Below are positions 1 through 6,619 of a DNA stretch of 9,507 nucleotides, piece after piece; within the stretch, counting starts at the first letter, position 1, and each line of letters starts with the position of its first letter. A program made the translations under genes and the position numbers. This stretch comes from Coriobacteriia bacterium (GTDB taxonomy: Bacteria; Actinomycetota; Coriobacteriia; Anaerosomatales; JAUVQN01). The notes below the pieces were generated by a model that saw only the letters and a program-made list of their open reading frames with translations, was not told the origin of the DNA and searched no databases. The DNA is taken from the NCBI GenBank assembly GCA_030598125.1, contig JAUVQN010000044.1, positions 1-9,507 of the forward strand, given 5' to 3'.

Positions 1-499
1 CTCGTGTCATCCACTCGACTTCGCGAAAGACGACCTCGAGCGGCGTGGGGTCGTCTGGGCGAGCGCGCTTCCGGAGTGTGAAGACGGCGCGCGTGTGATC
101 GTCGCTGGCGTGCGCGAGCGCGCGCAGACTCCGCGTACCCGCTCGGGGAGACGGACGTGCTTCCTCACGATGGAGGACCCCACCGGTCTCGTGGACGTCG
201 TCGTCTTCGAGGATGCGCTCGAGCGGGCGGGGGAGACCATCGTCAAGCACCGCGCGTATCTTGTCGAAGGGACACTGCAGAACGACGAGGAGCGGGGGCT
301 CGCGGTCGTCGCGGGATCCGTACGGTCCTATACGGTGCGCACCGACGACGGAACGCGCGTCAGTCTCCGCCGAGGCGTGGGTCAGGGACCGCTCGGACCG
401 ACTCGCGGAAGCGCAGGCGTGCACGAGTCGGAGACCGAGCCGGAGACGCAGGGACCGCGCGCGAAGCGCAGCGAGGTCACTCGGCGCTCTCGACGGTGA
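1..499 (+). CDS. DnaE-family DNA polymerase III alpha subunit, C-terminal fragment (error-prone type likely)
   Basis: This is the 3' end of a gene that starts left of the window; it reads in frame from base 2 and stops with TGA at 497-499. The first residues contain CHPLD, matching the conserved S-x-HPL motif that precedes the OB-fold of bacterial replicative and error-prone alpha subunits. An OB-fold region follows: RVIVAGV, then QTPRTRSGRR, FLTMEDPTG and LVDVVVFED. The OB-fold binds single-stranded DNA; the catalytic PHP and palm domains lie outside the window. The QTPxTRSGRR form resembles the second DnaE-like polymerase of actinobacteria rather than the main replicative DnaE1, and dinB nearby fits a translesion setting, but this subtype call is from memory of the family. 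The last roughly 50 residues, after VRSYTV, are polar, charged and probably disordered. The gene converges on and overlaps the lipoprotein gene by 23 nt. DnaE family is confident; subtype is not. Confidence 0.8.
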   Translation, partial: SCHPLDFAKDDLERRGVVWASALPECEDGARVIVAGVRERAQTPRTRSGRRTCFLTMEDPTGLVDVVVFEDALERAGETIVKHRAYLVEGTLQNDEERGLAVVAGSVRSYTVRTDDGTRVSLRRGVGQGPLGPTRGSAGVHESETEPETQGPRAKRSEVTRRSRR

Positions 500-908
500 G
501 CGTCTCGACCTCCAGCTCCGGTCCGGCCATGCGCACGGAGGACGAACCTTCCACCAGCGCTCCCTCGGCGATCGACAGCTCGCCGACGCGCTCCTCGAGA
601 TCCATGCCGAGATCGTCCGCGTTCACGAGGACGACGATCACGAGCGATTCGTCCGACTCCTCGGCGGTCAGCACCCAGAAGCCGCCCTCGAGCTCCGAGC
701 GGTTGAGGTAGCCCGATGCCCGGGCCGTGCCGTCCGGCTGCGTCTCGATGCCGGGCGTACCCTGATGGCCACCCGAGGCCTCGTCGGGCGCCTCATCCGC
801 GGCCGTGCAACCTACGAGTGCGACGGCGAGGAGCAGGACGGCGATCGTCACAGCGAAGCGTCGCATGTCGCGCGAGCGTCCGTGGGGATGTGTTCGATGT
901 GACCTCAC
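477..908 (-). CDS. small predicted lipoprotein, function unknown (OB-fold-like)
   Basis: Encodes up to 143 residues with a clear lipoprotein signal: a basic start MRRF, a hydrophobic stretch AVTIAVLLLAVAL and the lipobox LVGC, with an acidic Asp/Glu/Ala-rich tether after the cysteine. Two starts are possible. GTG at 906-908 overlaps the dinB stop as GTGA and has GGTGAGG four bases upstream, implying translational coupling to dinB. ATG at 864-866 gives a textbook 19-residue signal peptide but has no obvious ribosome binding site. The GTG start would add 14 residues to the signal, still tolerable. The mature part has a GGFWVL motif, a run of beta-rich hydrophobic segments (SLVIVVLV) and a closing SSSVRMAGPELEVETLTVE, a pattern like small OB-fold domains; this is inference only. 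It is probably anchored on the outer face of the membrane. I do not recognise the family. Its 3' end overlaps the convergent dnaE-like gene. Confidence 0.75.
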   Translation of the reverse strand: MRSHRTHPHGRSRDMRRFAVTIAVLLLAVALVGCTAADEAPDEASGGHQGTPGIETQPDGTARASGYLNRSELEGGFWVLTAEESDESLVIVVLVNADDLGMDLEERVGELSIAEGALVEGSSSVRMAGPELEVETLTVESAE

Positions 909-2128
909 TCAGCCTCACCAGCCTGTTCGTCGTCGAGCTCGTTCGGGCGCCGCTGTGGCATACCGAAGCGGACCGCATCCTGACCGTAGCGCCGACGCAC
1001 GTCGTCAACGCTCTCCACGAGCGAGCGCTCGCGCGCGTCGGAGTCCTGTTCGGAGAGTAGCATCTGTCGCGTGCGGGGGCCGAAGCCGCTCACGCCGACC
1101 CCGACGAGCCGGAGGCCGGCCCCGGCGCGCCAGACCTTGTCGAGCAGAGAGAGCGCCGCGGGAAGGATGGCGGCCTCCAGGTCCGTGGCCGTGTCGAGTG
1201 TGGTCTGGGCGGTCCTCGTGGTGAAGTCCGCGTACCTGAGCTTCAGAGTCACGGTCCTACCGGCGAGGCCCTTCTCTCGCAGGCGCGCGCAGACGCCTTG
1301 TACGAGGTCGCCGACGGCGCGCTCGACCTCGGAGCGGCGGGAGACGTCCGTCTGGAACGTGCGCTCGTGCGAGACGGACTTGCGTTCGTGCTCGCTCGCG
1401 ATCGGGCGGTCGTCGATCCCTCGGGCGCGGGCGACCACCTCGGAGCCCCAGCAGCCGAGCAGATCGGCGGCGCTCTGCTCGTCGAGCGCGGCGAGATCGC
1501 CGAGGCTGAGCACTCCGAGACCCTTGAGCCGCGAGGCGCTCTTCCTCCCGATACGCGGGAGTACCGAGATATCGAGGGGGGCGAGGAACGTCGCCTCTTC
1601 CCCCGGACGGACGACGACGATGCCGTGCGGCTTGTCGGCGTCTGAGGCGATCTTCGCCACGGTCTTCGACGACGCGACACCGATGGAGCACGAGAGGCCC
1701 ATCGAATCGATTTCATGCTGTATCGCCTCGGCCTCGGCCACCGGGTCGCTCGCGGAGTGCTCCGAGGGGGTCGCGTCCGCGAACGCCTCGTCGATGGAGA
1801 CGACCTCGACGAAGGGCGTGCGAGCCCGCAGGGCGTCGAAGACGTCCCGGGAGAGCTCGGCGTACCGCCTGATCCGAGGTCTGGCCCAGACGGCGTCGGG
1901 GCAGAGTCGCACTGCCGTCGCCGAGGGCATCGCGGAGCGGACGCCGAAGCGGCGGGCCTCGTAGGAGGCGGCGGACACGACACCGCGGTCCTCCGGGGCG
2001 CCGCCCACGATGACGGGGCGGTCACGCCATTCGGGATGGTCGAGCTGTTCCACGCTCGCGAAGAAGGCGTCCATGTCCACATGGAGCACGGCCCGCCCCT
2101 GCCATGGTGTACGATTCGGAACCGCCAT
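905..2128 (-). CDS. dinB: DNA polymerase IV (Y-family translesion polymerase)
   Basis: A full-length Y-family polymerase of 407 residues. It copies past damaged template bases with low fidelity and without proofreading. The palm motif HVDMDAFFASVEQ supplies the first catalytic aspartate (D18), with D20 and a likely steric-gate F23. SIDEAFAD supplies D113 and E114. SIGVASSKTVAKIASD (about 148-163) and KPHG (167-170) are family hallmarks. A helix-hairpin-helix thumb lies at about 186-225 (RIGRKSASRLKGLGVLSLGDL). KSVSHERTFQTDV at 250-262 opens the little-finger domain. QMLLSE (355-360), just before the C-terminal DxxRRRYG helix, sits where related polymerases carry the sliding-clamp binding peptide, but it is a weak match. 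The start is ATG at 2126-2128; no strong ribosome binding site precedes it. A TACACT box ending six bases before the ATG could make the message nearly leaderless. It is divergent from nfo and overlaps the lipoprotein gene downstream. No LexA-like GAAC-N4-GTTC site is visible upstream. Confidence 0.96.
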   Translation of the reverse strand: MAVPNRTPWQGRAVLHVDMDAFFASVEQLDHPEWRDRPVIVGGAPEDRGVVSAASYEARRFGVRSAMPSATAVRLCPDAVWARPRIRRYAELSRDVFDALRARTPFVEVVSIDEAFADATPSEHSASDPVAEAEAIQHEIDSMGLSCSIGVASSKTVAKIASDADKPHGIVVVRPGEEATFLAPLDISVLPRIGRKSASRLKGLGVLSLGDLAALDEQSAADLLGCWGSEVVARARGIDDRPIASEHERKSVSHERTFQTDVSRRSEVERAVGDLVQGVCARLREKGLAGRTVTLKLRYADFTTRTAQTTLDTATDLEAAILPAALSLLDKVWRAGAGLRLVGVGVSGFGPRTRQMLLSEQDSDARERSLVESVDDVRRRYGQDAVRFGMPQRRPNELDDEQAGEAE

Positions 2129-2165
2129 GTGCCGAGTGTACCCGTGATGCTCCGAGGGAGGCCCT

Positions 2166-3032
2166 GTGCGGATAGGTGCGCATATCGGAGTCGGACAGGG
2201 CTGGCCGCAGGCCGCCGACTACGCGCGAGACGTTGGTTGCGAGTGTGTGCAGGTCTTCACGCGCAGTCCGCGGATGTGGAGGGCCGCCCAGCTCGACGAG
2301 GCCGCCGTGGCCGAGTTCAACGATCGGATGTCCTCCTACGACATCGGCCCTGCGTTCGCGCATGCGTCGTACCACATCAACCTCGGGAGCGTCGACGAGG
2401 AGCTCTACGAGCGCTCCATCGACGGTCTCGCGCTCGAGCTGTCTCGCGCCAGAGACGCGGGCGCGCCGTTCGTCGTGACACACGTCGGCACCGACCCGAC
2501 GGGCGACCCGGACGGGGCGGCCGAGAGGATCTCCGCGGCTTGTGCGCGAGCCATCGAAGCATCCCAGGCTTCGTCGGATGTCACGCTCCTGCTCGAGAAC
2601 TCGTCCGGATCGGGTCGCCATTTCGCGGGTTCGATGCAGCAGCTGGGACGTCTCGTCGCGCTCGTCCGGGCGCATGATGTCGGACTCGTCGGCACGTGCG
2701 TCGACACATGCCACGCGCACGCCTACGGGGCGGACGTACGCAGCGCGGAGGGGTGGAGGAGACTCCTCGACGAGCTCGAGGACGAGTGCGGGCCGGGAAG
2801 CGTCCGTCTGCTCCATGGCAACGACGGGATGTTCCCCGCAGGCTCGAGACGCGATCGTCACGCGTGGATCGGCGAGGGTGAGATCGGCAGGGAGGGATTC
2901 GCCGCCATGCTCTCCGAGGAGAGGCTCCAAGGGGTACCGATCATCGTCGAGATGCCGGGTGAGATCCCTGAGAAGGACCGCGTGAACATCGCCCGCTTGA
3001 AGGAGATGAGGGACGGCGATCCTGACCGTTGA
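2166..3032 (+). CDS. nfo: endonuclease IV (deoxyribonuclease IV, AP endonuclease family 2)
   Basis: A complete 288-residue endonuclease IV, the usual size. It cuts DNA 5' of abasic sites in base-excision repair and trims blocked 3' ends. It is a TIM-barrel enzyme with a three-zinc centre, and every expected ligand can be placed: H66 (FAHASYHINL), H106 (VVTHVGT), E144 (LLLENSSGSG), D180 and H183 (CVDTCHAHAYG), H217 (LLHGND), D230 and H232 (RRDRHAWIGEGEIG), and E262 (IVEMPG). The usual HLND sequence here reads HGND. The start is GTG at 2166, supported by the strong ribosome binding site GGGAGG four bases upstream and by the MRIGAHIGVG opening, which aligns to the start of the family. It faces away from dinB, so a second repair gene shares its 37-nt upstream region. 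No U-tract terminator is seen after the stop. Confidence 0.97.
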   Translation: MRIGAHIGVGQGWPQAADYARDVGCECVQVFTRSPRMWRAAQLDEAAVAEFNDRMSSYDIGPAFAHASYHINLGSVDEELYERSIDGLALELSRARDAGAPFVVTHVGTDPTGDPDGAAERISAACARAIEASQASSDVTLLLENSSGSGRHFAGSMQQLGRLVALVRAHDVGLVGTCVDTCHAHAYGADVRSAEGWRRLLDELEDECGPGSVRLLHGNDGMFPAGSRRDRHAWIGEGEIGREGFAAMLSEERLQGVPIIVEMPGEIPEKDRVNIARLKEMRDGDPDR

Positions 3033-3104
3033 GCTATCGAAGCGGACCGCTGGCTAATGCTTCCGGGCCGTTCGGACGATGTAATACTCTGATGACCGGC
3101 GGTA

Positions 3105-3133
3105 TTGCCGCTCGGTGCGCCGCCCCGTAGATT
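3105..3133 (+). promoter_or_regulatory. candidate promoter for the acidic Cys4-tail gene, within the 146-nt nfo-downstream gap
   Basis: The gap 3033-3178 holds a TTGCCG box (3105-3110), a 17-nt spacer and TAGATT (3128-3133), each matching four of six consensus bases. The -35 overlaps an imperfect hairpin: ACCGGCGG at 3095-3102 pairs with 3108-3116 apart from one bulged T, with loop TATTG. The hairpin has no T-run behind it, so it is a poor intrinsic terminator, though it could slow read-through from nfo or mask the promoter. An AT-rich TAATAC at 3082-3087 is an alternative -10. Weak evidence in high-GC DNA. Confidence 0.3.
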
Positions 3134-3178
3134 GGATGCAGCAGGCAGCAGGTTCGACGAGCCACGGCGAGGTGCCAC

Positions 3179-4555
3179 ATGTCCTTCGCAGTAGTAGTCG
3201 CAGACACGGACAGCGGGAGTGTTCGGCTGGTCTCGGTGACGGTCCTCGAGACGGAGGAAGAGGCCCGCGAGGCGCTGGCCTCGTGGTGGACGGAGCAGCC
3301 AGCATCCATCCGCGCGTCCTCAAGGCCGTACGTGCTCGATCTCGAGCGGCAAGCGCCGGTCCTCATCGTGCCCGTCTCTGAGACCGAGCCGTCAGAGGGC
3401 TCAGGATTGCTGCCGGAAGATCCCACCCGCCAGACCCGCGAGGCCTACGAAGAGCCTCTCGGCGCGACCGTCGAAGAGACGGTGTTCGCCGAGGAAGCCA
3501 TCGCCGAGGCGGCCGTCACGGACGAGGATGCTGGCGCATTCGCGGCCGACGAACTCGTGCCTCCGCCGCCGGCGGTGACGGAGGTCGCTGCTGCAGAGGA
3601 TGTCGTGGAGGACGGCGTCACCGACTCCTTCCTCGGCGAAGCCGACGACACGGAGAGTGTGCTCGAAGAGCTCCCAGTGGAGGAGCCGCTCACTGGCCCC
3701 GAGCCGGGAGAGGACGCGACAGACGGCGTGCCCGAGGATGGCGCGCGCGTCGAGACGGTGGAGGCCGAGGCGATCGTCGACGCTGCAGAGAGCGTTGAGC
3801 AGGGATTCCAGGAGTCTCCGGAAGACGCCGAGAGCGCGGAGCCCGAGCCTGAGCCCGCGCCCGAGGTCGAGGAGCCTGCGGATGAGATGTCGTACTACGG
3901 CTCGACGGGGCTGGCCCCCGTCGCCGGACTTGCCGAAGAGTCCGAGCCAGCGGAGGCGGAAGCGGATCAGGCAGTCCCAGAGGAGGACGTGACTTCCGAG
4001 ACGGTCGAGCTTGTCGCCGAGGAGTCTGCCGTCGAGGATCTTGCGGTCGAGTCGGCGTGGCGAGAGGAGGCCGGACCCGACGGTGAGCTGATCGAGTACG
4101 CCGCCGTCGAGGAGACGGCGGCCCCCGAGGCGGAGATCGCGGCGCCCGCCGCCTACGAGCCTGCCCCCGGCGGATCCGAGTCGGGCGTCGAGCCGGATGT
4201 ATCGTGGCCGTGGGAGCTGGAGGACGACGTTGTCGCGACGGCTGAGCCGGCGGCATCCGACATGCCGGCGCCCGCGTCGCTGCCAGAGGTCCGCGAACCG
4301 CTGGGCGCACAGCAGTCACAGAGCGAGGCAGAGGCCTCTCGACCCGTGATGGGGACCGCGACCGCGACAGCTACCGAGGACGAGCCGGCGGAGATGCAGT
4401 CGGAGACAGCCGACACTGCCGCTGGAGCGTACGAGCCGGGCAATCTCGACATGGACACGTACACGTGCGACGACTGCGTCTACGAGGGAACGTGCCCGAA
4501 GAAGGGCGAGGAGACCCCCGCGACCTGCGGTTCGTTCCAGTGGCGCGCCTCCTGA
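3179..4555 (+). CDS. acidic, largely disordered protein with C-terminal four-cysteine module; function unknown
   Basis: 458 residues in three parts. Residues 1 to about 68 (MSFAVVVADTDSG through VLIVPVSE) alternate beta-like and helical segments and look like a small folded alpha/beta domain. Residues about 69-425 are extremely rich in Glu, Asp, Ala, Pro and Val, with almost no basic residues, and should be disordered and strongly negative. The last 29 residues carry all four cysteines of the protein, C430-x2-C433-x5-C439-x10-C450, followed by GSFQW. The only two lysines (441-442) are inside this module and I see no histidine anywhere, so any metal site must use the four cysteines. There is no signal peptide or membrane segment. 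The start is ATG at 3179 with GAGGTG four bases upstream. The codon pattern is steady to the stop, so this is a real gene despite low complexity. It is transcribed alone and followed by a hairpin terminator. I do not recognise the family; zinc knuckle or Fe-S binding are both possible. Confidence 0.82.
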   Translation: MSFAVVVADTDSGSVRLVSVTVLETEEEAREALASWWTEQPASIRASSRPYVLDLERQAPVLIVPVSETEPSEGSGLLPEDPTRQTREAYEEPLGATVEETVFAEEAIAEAAVTDEDAGAFAADELVPPPPAVTEVAAAEDVVEDGVTDSFLGEADDTESVLEELPVEEPLTGPEPGEDATDGVPEDGARVETVEAEAIVDAAESVEQGFQESPEDAESAEPEPEPAPEVEEPADEMSYYGSTGLAPVAGLAEESEPAEAEADQAVPEEDVTSETVELVAEESAVEDLAVESAWREEAGPDGELIEYAAVEETAAPEAEIAAPAAYEPAPGGSESGVEPDVSWPWELEDDVVATAEPAASDMPAPASLPEVREPLGAQQSQSEAEASRPVMGTATATATEDEPAEMQSETADTAAGAYEPGNLDMDTYTCDDCVYEGTCPKKGEETPATCGSFQWRAS

Positions 4556-4574
4556 GCGCCTATACGACATATTG

Positions 4575-4604
4575 TTGCCAACCCGAGACCGCCTACCGTA
4601 TATT
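4575..4604 (+). promoter_or_regulatory. promoter of the chelatase gene, embedded in the terminator hairpin
   Basis: TTGCCA at 4575-4580 matches the -35 consensus at five of six bases. TATATT at 4599-4604 matches the -10 at five of six, with an 18-nt spacer. The predicted start of transcription is near 4611, giving a leader of about 24 nt containing the GGGGAGG ribosome binding site (4622-4628). This is among the best promoter matches in the window and fixes the chelatase start downstream of it. Confidence 0.6.
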
Positions 4605-4618
4605 GTAGGCGGTTTCTC
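4588..4618 (+). terminator. hairpin terminator of the acidic-protein gene (loop holds the next -10 box)
   Basis: A perfect nine-base inverted repeat, ACCGCCTAC at 4588-4596 and GTAGGCGGT at 4605-4613, separated by an 8-nt loop (4597-4604) and followed by TTTCTC. It lies 32 nt after the stop codon at 4555. The U-tract is short, so efficiency is uncertain. The same bases also carry the promoter of the chelatase gene. Confidence 0.7.
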
Positions 4619-4634
4619 ATCGGGGAGGCGCCAG

Positions 4635-5939
4635 TTGGCCCAACGAGAACGCTCGACGTTCCCGTTCAGCGCCATAGTGGGACAGGAAGACCTGAAGGCC
4701 GCGCTGCTCTTGAACGCGGTCGATCCTCTTGTCGGAGGCGTCCTCATCCGCGGTGAGAAGGGGACCGCCAAGTCGACGGCGGTGCGCGCCCTGCCAGCGG
4801 TGCTTCCACACATACACGTCACTCGGGACTGCCCCTACTCCTGTGATCCGCTCGATCAGGATACGTGGTGTGAGTCGTGTCGCGAACGGGCCCGGACTGA
4901 GCCCCTTCCGAGGGACCACCGGCGAGCGTCGCTCGTGGACCTTCGCGTGTCGGCGACGGAGGACCGACTCGTCGGGACGCTCGATCTCGAGCACGCCCTC
5001 AGACATGGCCAGCGCGTCTTCGAGCCCGGCCTTCTCGCGGCCGCCAATCGCGGGATCCTCTACGTGGATGAGGTGAACCTGCTCGACGACCATCTGGTTG
5101 ACACGCTGCTCGACGCCGCCGCGATGGGGGTGAACATCGTCGAACGCGAGGGTGTGGCGTTCGCACACCCCGCGCGGTTCGTCCTCGTCGGCACGATGAA
5201 CCCCGAAGAGGGCGACGTCCGCCCGCAACTCCTCGACCGCTTCGGACTCTGCGTCGACGTGGAGGGCCTCTCTGATCCTCTGGCCCGCGTCGAGGTCGTC
5301 CGGCGGAGGCGCGCCTACGACGACGCCCCAGAGGCGTTCATCGAGTCATGGTCCGAGGAAGACGCGCGCCTGGAGGAGCGTATCGTGGCGGCGCGATCGT
5401 CTCTTGCAGGCGTCACGCTCGAAGATGAGACGTTGCTGCTCGTGTCGGCGATCTGCGCGCGTTTCGAGGTCGACGGTCATCGGGCCGACCTCACGATGGC
5501 GCGCGCGGCGGTCGCTCACGCGGCGCTCGAAGGCAGAGACGCGGTCGCCGCGGTCGACCTCGCTCGCGTGGCTCCGATGGTACTGGTGCACCGCATGAGA
5601 ACGCATCCCTTCGAAGAGGCGTCCTACGACCACGGCCTCGTCGAGGAGATCCTGGGAGCGGATCCCGGCGTGGGCGGGTCTGTGGATCCGGGCTCGACCG
5701 GCGCTTCCGTCGACGAGGCGGTGGGCTTCGACAAGAAGGGGCAACGTGTGGTCGAAGCGGGAACGTTCGACGAGGCGGTCGCGGACGCCTTGAGCGGCGG
5801 TGCCGACCGACGTCGTCGCGATGCGTCGGGACGGCGTGTGGTCTCGCGGTCCGACGAGGCGAGAGGTCGCTACGTCCGTGCCCGAGCCGCCGCGGGCTGG
5901 CGCACCGCTCGACGTCGCGCTCGATGCGACCATCCGTGA
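4635..5939 (+). CDS. Mg/Co-chelatase-type ATPase: AAA+ (I-subunit) part of a fused I-D gene, frame interrupted near 5890
   Basis: Chelatase motor subunits hydrolyse ATP to drive Mg or Co insertion into a tetrapyrrole held by a separate large subunit (BchH/ChlH or CobN type). In this AAA+ part, counting from the TTG at 4635, Walker A is GEKGTAKS (40-47) and Walker B is LYVDEVNLLDDHLVD (142-156). Sensor and arginine-finger motifs are GTMNPEEG (187-194) and QLLDRFG (198-204). CPYSCDP and CESC (C66, C70, C79, C82) form the cysteine set common in this family. The TTG is chosen because GGGGAGG sits six bases upstream and the promoter lies just before it; an earlier in-frame TTG at 4572 falls inside the promoter. 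After RGRYVRARA (about 5862-5888) the frame runs into unrelated residues and stops at 5937-5939, while the natural continuation is in the next frame. No porphyrin or cobalamin gene is nearby, so the metal is undetermined; actinobacterial fused I-D proteins are usually linked to cobalt chelation. Confidence 0.88.
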   Translation: MAQRERSTFPFSAIVGQEDLKAALLLNAVDPLVGGVLIRGEKGTAKSTAVRALPAVLPHIHVTRDCPYSCDPLDQDTWCESCRERARTEPLPRDHRRASLVDLRVSATEDRLVGTLDLEHALRHGQRVFEPGLLAAANRGILYVDEVNLLDDHLVDTLLDAAAMGVNIVEREGVAFAHPARFVLVGTMNPEEGDVRPQLLDRFGLCVDVEGLSDPLARVEVVRRRRAYDDAPEAFIESWSEEDARLEERIVAARSSLAGVTLEDETLLLVSAICARFEVDGHRADLTMARAAVAHAALEGRDAVAAVDLARVAPMVLVHRMRTHPFEEASYDHGLVEEILGADPGVGGSVDPGSTGASVDEAVGFDKKGQRVVEAGTFDEAVADALSGGADRRRRDASGRRVVSRSDEARGRYVRARAAAGWRTARRRARCDHP

Positions 5940-6321
5940 GGCAGCAGTGCACCAGGCGGCGCGCGAGGGAGACATGGCGGTCAACATCGAGCGCCGCGAT
6001 GTCCGCAACAAGGTCCGTGAGCGCCGCGTGGGTGCCTCGATCGTGTTCTGTGTCGATGCGAGCGGCTCCATGGGCGCGACCACGAGGATGACGGTGGCGA
6101 AGAGCGCGATACTCGAGCTGCTCATCGATGCCTATCAGCGCCGGGACCGGGTGGGGCTCGTCTCGTTCCGCGGTGAGGGGGCCGATGTGGTCCTTACGCC
6201 GACGACGAGTGTGGAGCTCGCGCAGCTCAAGCTGAAGACCGTGCCCACCGGGGGGGGCGACGCCGCTCGCGCAGGGGATTCGCACGTCGCTCGAGGTCCT
6301 CCACGCCGAAGTGCGACGTGA
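5898..6321 (+). pseudogene. chelatase D-subunit VWA domain, first half (frame 2 of the broken fused gene)
   Basis: This continues the chelatase protein in the +1 frame. PLDVALDATIREAA (from about 5910) is the standard join between the AAA+/linker part and the VWA domain, followed by RRDVRNKVRERR and the MIDAS metal-binding start VDASGSM (Asp codon 6055, Ser codons 6061 and 6067). VWA domains of D subunits couple the ATPase ring to the catalytic subunit. The frame stays open upstream to a GTG at 5800, but that stretch (MPTDVV onward) is a shadow of the linker. Good family sequence ends at VPTGG; after the eight-G run at 6250-6257 this frame gives nonsense and stops at 6319-6321, losing the MIDAS threonine and later aspartate. 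A genuine split into separate I and D genes therefore does not explain the break. It could be active if the shifts are sequence errors. Confidence 0.8.
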
Positions 6322-6601
6322 CGGCGACCTCGTGCCGTGGATGGTGCTCGTCACGGACGGACGGGCGAACGTGGGTATCGGCGGCGGGCTGGGAAGTGAA
6401 GACGCCCGCGTGTGGGCCGCTCGAGTGAAGGCCGCGGACGTCCGGTCGCTCGTCATCGACACCGACGAAGGAGACTCACCGATCGCCACGGCACGGGACC
6501 TCGCCCGGCTCTCCGGAGGAGAGTACGTGCGTCTCGGCAGGCTCGAAGGTCGCTCGATGGCCTCGACAGTGCGGCAGCGGGTCCTCGCCGCACCCGCCTG
6601 A
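6257..6601 (+). pseudogene. chelatase D-subunit VWA domain, C-terminal half (frame 3 of the broken fused gene)
   Basis: This is the third frame of the same gene, recovered immediately after the eight-G run. It begins TPLAQGIRTSLEVL, the expected continuation of VPTGG, and supplies the MIDAS threonine (codon 6260-6262) and aspartate in LVTDGRANVG (codon 6356-6358). It ends with SLVIDTDEGDSPIATARDLARLSGGEYVRL in two family-like segments (the VIDTE-type strand and the LA..SGGEY motif) and stops with TGA at 6599-6601. If one G is removed from 6250-6257 and one base from the 5879-5897 stretch, a single protein of roughly 655 residues results, the normal length of fused I-D chelatase ATPases. The stop lies about 20 nt from the 3' end of convergent rnpB, with no clear U-tract terminator between them. 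Confidence 0.8.
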
Positions 6602-6619
6602 CGCACGACGGGGCGGAGA

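Noticed and set aside
1715..2677. Long plus-strand open frame of 320 residues over dinB and nfo
   Set aside because: It is antisense to dinB and out of frame with nfo, both of which have full family motifs. High GC makes such shadow frames common.
4572..4634. In-frame TTG at 4572 extending the chelatase by 21 residues
   Set aside because: The stretch contains the TTGCCA/TATATT promoter and terminator hairpin, shows no family sequence, and TTG 4635 has a far better ribosome binding site.
5761..5768. GAACGTTC palindrome resembling half of a LexA-type SOS site
   Set aside because: It lies inside the chelatase coding region, lacks the four-base spacer of GAAC-N4-GTTC, and is not near a repair-gene start.
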